A stretch of 7,264 bases of DNA from the NCBI GenBank assembly GCA_014238325.1, contig JABABH010000110.1:1-7264 (forward strand), read 5' to 3'. The stretch is from Coxiellaceae bacterium (GTDB taxonomy: Bacteria; Pseudomonadota; Gammaproteobacteria; Coxiellales; Coxiellaceae). Both the position numbers and the translations under genes were made by a program. Positions 1 to 6,300 of the stretch are shown here, in pieces (position 1 is the stretch's first letter; every line of letters begins with the position of its first letter). The notes beneath the pieces are model-generated. The model searched no databases. It was not told where the DNA came from and saw only the letters and a list, made by a program, of their open reading frames with translations.

Positions 1-29
1 CAGGTGTAAGTAGGTGTCTGATCCTTTTA

Positions 30-41
30 GGCTCGCGAGCC
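30..41. repeat. 12-bp perfect palindrome
   Basis: GGCTCGCGAGCC reads the same on both strands. It is GC-rich inside an otherwise AT-rich leader. It is followed at once by the smaller palindrome TTTCGAAA (43-50). With no loop and no T-tract it does not look like a terminator. It could be a protein-binding site or chance; no function can be assigned. Confidence 0.5.
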
Positions 42-96
42 CTTTCGAAAACTATCGAGTCATTATGAATCAAGCCGAGGTGTTATCAAGTGTAGG

Positions 97-224
97 CATA
101 CGAGTCATCTCATCCTAGTCGCAACTGATGGCTATAAAAAAGGCAGGAGGGGTGAACCATTAAAATTAGATATCTCATTCTCCTGTTTTTAATGGCACGG
201 TATAACCTTTGAGATGACTCTATG
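97..224. repeat. Long inverted repeat, arms 97-112 and 210-224
   Basis: GAGTCATCTCA (102-112) is the exact reverse complement of TGAGATGACTC (210-220). Skipping a single unpaired C at 101, pairing continues for four more base pairs (CATA at 97-100 with TATG at 221-224), and then two possible G-U pairs (95-96 with 225-226). That is a 15-bp stem with one bulge, enclosing 97 nt. The heptamer GAGTCAT also occurs at 57-63, so the right arm has a second, weaker partner. It could be a leader RNA stem, or the terminal inverted repeats of a small (about 130-bp) miniature element. I see no clear target-site duplication. Confidence 0.6.
157..195. repeat. Small hairpin, arms 157-165 and 187-195
   Basis: CCATTAAAA (157-165) is the reverse complement of TTTTAATGG (187-195), with a 21-nt loop. 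It lies wholly inside the loop of the larger inverted repeat and could stack within it if the region is transcribed. It is AT-rich, so a chance match is possible. Confidence 0.35.
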
Positions 225-237
225 TTATTTTTTAAAT
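209..237 (+). promoter_or_regulatory. Possible sigma-70 promoter
   Basis: TTGAGA (209-214) matches the -35 consensus at five of six positions. It is followed after a 17-nt spacer by TTAAAT (232-237), which matches the -10 consensus at only four of six. The transcript would start near 244, about 65 nt upstream of the ATG. The -35 lies in the right arm of the long inverted repeat, so repeat-binding factors could affect it. In AT-rich DNA such matches are common; this is a weak candidate. Confidence 0.2.
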
Positions 238-297
238 CGTATAGCCATTATCATCACTTTCATAGTTTAAAAATATGACGAGTTCATTGACATAAAA

Positions 298-303
298 AAG
301 GGA
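298..303 (+). promoter_or_regulatory. Ribosome binding site of the giant ORF
   Basis: AAGGGA lies five bases before the ATG at 309, a reasonable Shine-Dalgarno match and spacing. Together with the in-frame TGA at 288-290 it fixes the start: no other ATG, GTG or TTG lies in frame between that stop and 309. Confidence 0.6.
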
Positions 304-308
304 AAATC

Positions 309-3300
309 ATGCCATTGCCCGTAGCCTTAACCATAGAATTAGAATCTTATTATGCTGCTAGAAGACTAGGAAGATTGCGTCCTCATCCAGCCGTACGTGC
401 TTTAAATCATTTACGTGGTCAGGATCAGGAAAACCCATGGAAAATTTTGAGATGTTTTTTTGAGGAACCTCTTGGAGAGTCCCGTGCTTTTCATTATCTA
501 TATCATGGGCTCAGTCAATTGATATTTAAGCGTGCTTCTATTCCTTATTCAAGTAGTAAGGCCATTATTGATCATTTACATAAACTCTATCGTTCACTCT
601 TGCTCACTGAAGAAAAATTAAATTTAATTTATCAATCGAATATCGTAGAGCCTATTAAATTCTTAGATGCATTAGAGCATTTGAATCGTATTGGGCTTGT
701 AGATACACCGGCTTTTGAATTGATTAGAACTGATTTTTTAAAACAACCTGATATTTTAGTTAATCACATTCAATCTATGATGGAAGCTGGGTTTTCTGTT
801 GAAAAAACTTGCACTATGATTCAAAATTTTATAAATAAAATTTCTGTTTCAGCTCAAGAGGCATATTTTGGAGGCTATGGAAAATCATTACTGGATGAAT
901 TATTAGAGACGATGTCTTCTTTAAATAATGCTCAGTTAATGACAGAAGATTCTATCTCATTTATTTTTGAGCTGGAGTCAATGGGAATGCTCGATTATAA
1001 AGAAAGTGTTCGTGCTATTCGAGATCTTCATGAAGCAGGTTTATGGACAGAAAGCAACAGAGAATTCTTTAAGCTCCCCCATCAGTGGAAAGATTCCATC
1101 TTTAAAATTTTAGAGCTTAAAAAGGCATCCTTATTAAACCAAGACATGATCGATATTATAAAATTAAAAAAAGATAACTTAGTTTCGGCTGTGATCGAAT
1201 TGCATCATGCTCATTTATTGGGCGATGATAATATGTCCTTAATAAAGCGAAGTGATTCTCCAAAGTTATTGGCTGAGGGATTGGCCAGACTTAAAAGATA
1301 TGGGCTATTAGAACCCAAATATGTTGATCTATTAATAGCTTATGAACATCCAGAGAGGTTATCAAGAGTATTAGCGCTCTTTCAGTTTAGGGAGATGCTA
1401 ACAGATGAGAATATCCAAGATGTTATGCGTTCTCCCAACCCTAAAAAACTTAGACAGGCTTTGGAAAAGCTCAAAATTGAAAATTTATTAAATCAAGAAA
1501 ATTTTGATTATATTAAAACGATAGAACATGCTGATCGTGCTGTCGACACATTATTGATGCTGAATAAATCTCATTTACTCAGCACAGCTAATTGGCAAAT
1601 AATACATGCTTATTCGGATCCGGATAAGCTGTTTTTAGCTCTTCAAGATCTGAGCAACGTAGAAGGTTTTCTGAATCAAGAAAATTTTGATTTATTAAAA
1701 GTAAGTCAGAATCCCGTAGCTTTGGCAAGAGGGTTGTGGATTTTAAAAAGTCATAATCTGCTGATAGATTTTAAGCAGAAATTGATTCAGCATAGTGATA
1801 TAAAGCAGCTGTCTCAATTGATGAAAACGTTAGCCACAAATCATTTACTCAATAAAAATAATTTAGAAGCATTGATAGATAATCCGATACTCACCTCAGA
1901 AAGAATGCAGCATTCATTTTGGAATCTTTTAAGTAAAAAAAATACGACGCAGGATATATTTGATCGATTAATTAAAGTTATTCATAGCCAAGATATAGAG
2001 CTGGGTTTATTAGAATTGTTGGAGGGCACCTCTAATTTATTTGGAACGATAGAAACCCATGATCCTTCTGTTGAGAGTTCTTTTAAGATATCTAGAAATA
2101 AGTTATTTAAACGTTATTATGATAGTATGCAAAACCCAAAATTAAATATTGTTTTGGGAGACATCAAAAAGTTTATTCATCATCTTCCACCTTCTGATGA
2201 CAAAAATTTAGCAAAAAAGATAATAAAAGAACTGATTGAAGATTATGATGCTGGGATTCACAGGGTTGTAGTATTGTCCTACCTTGCTGCTAATGATGAT
2301 GTGAATAGGGTCGGAACAAAGGAGGATGCATTAGGACGTTTTGTGGATGGGTTATTGGATCTACAAGGGGATGGTGTTCTTCGCGTAGAAGATAGAGGAG
2401 TTGGAAGAAATATTCGTATCTGTGAAGCAGGTATTGCGAATAAATTTTTAGAAACATTAATTAGTATCCATCCGGATGTTGAGATTAAAATACAAAATAT
2501 AGCAGCTGCTACCCATAAATTTCAGGTACTGGTGGCTTCAGAGTTGAAGGCATATTTAACTAAACAGCAATCTATATTAGATCCATCAGAATTTTTAAAG
2601 CTGATCAATCAGTTGGAGCTAGATGACAATGCTTTAGTCAGTATTTGGCCTGAGATAGAAAAGGGCGTAGTCGATGAGATCATGTCCGAATATGGATCAG
2701 TTTTTCGCTATAGTCAACAAGATCCTTCTTTAATAAAGTTAATCAACAATATCGAATATATTCCGATCAATCACGTTTTTTCAGAATTTAAGCCTCTTAC
2801 TTTATCAGATGCATGTGAAGCGGGTCCTTCTGGGCTTCGCCATCGACGTTCTGCCATCGATTGTACGGATAAGCTATACGAGAAGATAAAACAGTTGCAT
2901 GACTTAGATGTATCTTTGGATTTTGATACACGAGATCAATCCTTAGCGGTATTGGCATCCTATACGACGGACCTCGATATTGACGAAGGAGTGAAGCATT
3001 ATATTGAGATAAAAAATATACCTGCTCATTTGCAAACTGAACAGAATCGAGTTGATATCTTGAATATCCAAGAAGCTAGCCGTGATTGGTTTGAAAAAGA
3101 TTTTAAGTCAGCCCTAAATGCTCCAGTGGCTTCTTTTAATCGTCTGGAAGATGTCTGTCATTTTCTGAAAAGTCAAAGTGAAGGTGCTCAAGCATGGGTA
3201 CTTAACATGAACAATCGTATCATTTTTCTAGATGCGTCAGCAGATAATGGAAAGCTAGCATGGTCTGATCGATTCTTATTTAAAAAGAAGAAAGGCCATA

Positions 3301-6300
3301 CCGGTCTTAGTGAATTGATAAAAGGATTGACACAAATCTATCCTGCAGACGCTCACTATCAGATTTATGCTAAGCCATCGGCTGTCAGTCTTGTTAAAAT
3401 AAAGGAATGCTTCTCTCCACTGATTGATCCACTTAATTTGTATCAACACTTTTTTTCGGTTAAAGGTTCAGGGTTACGTTTTCGGGTAGGTGATTTTTTA
3501 AGATCGTTCCATAAATTGGATCTTTGGAAATTTCAGAGAGTACAAAAAATACTGCAAGCCTCACCATCCATGGAAGTCGAAGATAGAGCATTTCCCGTGT
3601 TAGAGCGAGCCGCTTATCAGGCTTATGGAAAGGAAGTGATAGAAGCCGTAGTGGATGTCAAGTTAACGCAGCCGAGCGACAACCATCCCTTTGAAAAATT
3701 GCATGATGTCCTGCTGAAGCATTATTCTTCTATAACAGCAGGTAAAGCGCATGTCCAGCTGACGGAGCATCTGAAAGCTGGATGGGATCATGTGCAGAGG
3801 CATGGAGGGTTGGGGCGCAGTGCTATATTCTGGGTGCAACCCGCTATTGAGGCTGAACGTGGGGACCCCTCCGGTTTATTGTGCATGGCTGGATTTGAGT
3901 TTTGGAGCCGTTCAGCTGCCCCTCGGTTGTCGGCTATGTTACACCCTCGTCTCGCGCCTTTGATCGGCAGAAAAATGGCCAGTAGAGTCTTAGGGGCTAT
4001 GGAAGGAGCGCCTGTCGTTGGGATAGCACTCCTAAACCTAGGTCTGGCCCTTAAATGCATAGCCACGCCTTCTACGACTCCTCTTGATCGTGAGAGCGCG
4101 ATTGTTGACGCAGCTGCATGCATAGGGTACATAGCCTCCTCCATGATATGCAGTGTACCGGGCGGGGTGGTTCTGGAAATCGCTATTTTCGTGGTTGCTG
4201 CTGGCGCTCAAGGAAGTATAGAGTTTAAAAAGGATGAAGAAACTTACCATATTGTGATACACCACTCGGGAATACAAGACTTACATCGTGGCGTTAGCGG
4301 TAGGATGCCAGACTTTGAGATACTCTTAATTGAAGGGTCGAAAATAGAACATATTCTTGTTCTCCGTTCAATAGAGATCCTGAACACATTAGTGGTGAGC
4401 AGAGGGGAGGGCTCGTTATCGAAGCCTTTCATCGTGGGTGCTATATTGCCTCTCATCAAAGGCAGTCAGTTGCAAGGGATTAGTCAGGACACATATGAGC
4501 AATTGCGATCTCAATACCCTAGCTTTTCTTCACAATTTGTGCCTAATAATCACTTTCGTTGTGGGGATCCGCTAGCGTGTTATGTAGAAAAAACATATAA
4601 AAAGCGAGTGGATATTTTGTCTCCTGCTGAGGTGGAATTAGATTCTAGCCAACGAATCTTTATGCCGCCTCAAACTAAGGTGGAGGATAAGTTTGCTTTA
4701 TGGCTAGAGCAGAATAATATCACGGAAGTGATATCTCCCTTTCCTGATATAACTGATATCTGTAAGCAACATCATCGGGCCATAAAAAAAGAGGTTGTCA
4801 CGACAAAGGTGTGCACGAATGACAACTTATGGACAGGCAAGAGGGAATCGCACCAGTTATATGCCTGTCCCGACAGTCGTTTTCGGGCGCAGATCATTCC
4901 TGCGAAGGGCCCATTGTTTGCCCTGACTCCTGTACAGGATCAATATAATAACTTCCATTCCTTACCCTTTTCCTCCCGCTTGAGGGATTGCAAGACGGTT
5001 GATTATCAGATTTATATGAATATTATGCCTCATTTTTTGAGTTCAGCTACTTTTTTAGGGCATCATAGTCAGCAAGAGACATGCACTTTATATTTTCTCA
5101 ATCAGGAGATATTGCCTCAGGCATTCTTTATCATTGAAGATCCTGTGACTTTAAATTTAAAAATGTCTAGTTATAAGACCGTGAGTTTGTATTTTGGATC
5201 ACTGCAACAATCCATACATGCTGCCTTTGTCTCGAATATCCATACAGTATTATTAGATTTTAGTAACATGCCATCATCACAAACGCATGCGTTGTATTGG
5301 GTGGGAGATCGTCTTTATAGTGATCATGCTTATATGCGCCTTCAGCAGCTAGGCATGGACCAATTGCTATTTCGAGGTTACTCACAGGGTCCCAACCACC
5401 TAAGAAATTTGCCAGAAGTATTGCGAACAATTGTTTTACCAGCACGTCCTAGTGAGCCTTATAATACGGTGGAGTTATCGCTTCACACTCATCAAAATCA
5501 TTCAGCTGTGGTGCACTTAGAAGGCCCTGGTACGAAACTACAATATCAAGATATTGGGGTGAGTTATACGGGGGCTCAAGGGCGCGATTTGTATATAACA
5601 GTGCTGAGGGGGCCAGAGCATGACTCAGTGGCGATGCTGAATTATACAACACCTTTAAATCATTGTTCTGGTCAGGCCTATACTCAAAGAGCAGCAGTGA
5701 TTTATAATATCAGTTGTGGGGCCTCAACTTTGCTTTTAGACGTATCATTTTCTCAAAGAGTCATGATTTCAAGTGTATTGGAATGGAGGGAAAAAATATT
5801 ATCCGCGACCTTGCAGGTATGGGGTGCCAAGCGCTTAGCTGGGCTGCAGGTGGATGCCCCTGCTTCGTCGATGAACGAATTGCAGAAAATTGCGAATGCC
5901 ATCCCTGCTCCTTTGAGTCAAATCCTCGATAATATTCGCGTCAAAAACGCATCCGATGCAAGCTATATGCGTCAATTCAATAATCCATCCCTTGTCCTAG
6001 CTGTCCCTGTCATGCAGGGACGCTCGCATGATGTAGAGCCCTTGCCAAACGCAGAGAGTGCTCCTCCCATAGCAAGCAATAGCACTCGAACAGCCAGTAT
6101 CAGATTCCCGTCTATCCTACAAATAGAGGAACAAGCTGATAGGAAGCCTATCGATCTAAGAATAAAAACTGCCTATGGCCAGACTCATGTGAGATTAGTG
6201 CAGACCTCAAGAGCGCTTCGCCTCATAGTATCGGATATTCAGGAGGTTTATCGAAAAGGGCAGCGCCCACATTTATATCTCGTGGTCTCTCATCAGAAAA

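Larger units (their letters stand above)
126..250. repeat. Second inverted repeat, arms 126-136 and 240-250
   Basis: TGATGGCTATA (126-136) pairs with TATAGCCATTA (240-250): ten Watson-Crick pairs plus one G-U (127 with 249). The left arm lies inside the loop of the 97-112/210-224 stem and the right arm lies outside it. The two stems therefore interleave, in the geometry of an H-type pseudoknot or of two alternative folds. Connecting stretches are 113-125 (13 nt) and 225-239 (15 nt). Confidence 0.45.
1..308. other. Upstream non-coding region
   Basis: No supportable gene lies in this 308-bp stretch. All three plus-strand frames are broken by stops; the longest partial frame at the left edge ends with a TGA at 66-68 and would give only a 21-residue tail. 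On the minus strand the first possible starts give peptides shorter than ten codons. The stretch does hold structure: a 12-bp perfect palindrome, two long interleaved inverted repeats, a smaller hairpin, and an AT-rich segment (about 221-300) running up to the ribosome binding site of the giant gene. It most likely contains the promoter and 5' leader of that gene. Confidence 0.7.

Noticed and set aside
30..50. GC-rich palindrome as a rho-independent terminator
   Set aside because: The palindrome leaves no loop and is followed by CTTTCGAAA with no T-tract.
3..68. Possible C-terminal tail of an upstream gene ending at TGA 66-68
   Set aside because: Only 21 codons are visible, with nothing to distinguish it from a chance open stretch.
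145..154. AGGAGG followed by GTG, a possible leader peptide
   Set aside because: Only one base separates the motif from the GTG, and the frame stops after three codons.
287..292. Perfect TTGACA -35 hexamer just before the gene
   Set aside because: At standard spacing the -10 would fall at about 310-315 (TGCCAT), inside the start of the gene and unlike a -10 element.
2880..2990. DFD and DLDID as a glycosyltransferase DxD motif like that of TcdB
   Set aside because: Acidic pairs are frequent in this part of the protein, and none of the surrounding motifs of the clostridial glycosyltransferase fold can be recognised.
3788..4144. Minus-strand frame of 118 codons opposite the pore-like region
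   Set aside because: It overlaps the giant gene entirely in its GC-rich part, where stops are rarer by composition. It reads as Arg/Pro/Ala-rich sequence without domain logic.
5714..5932. Plus-strand 72-codon frame
   Set aside because: Out-of-frame shadow of the giant gene in GC-rich sequence, with no ribosome binding site.
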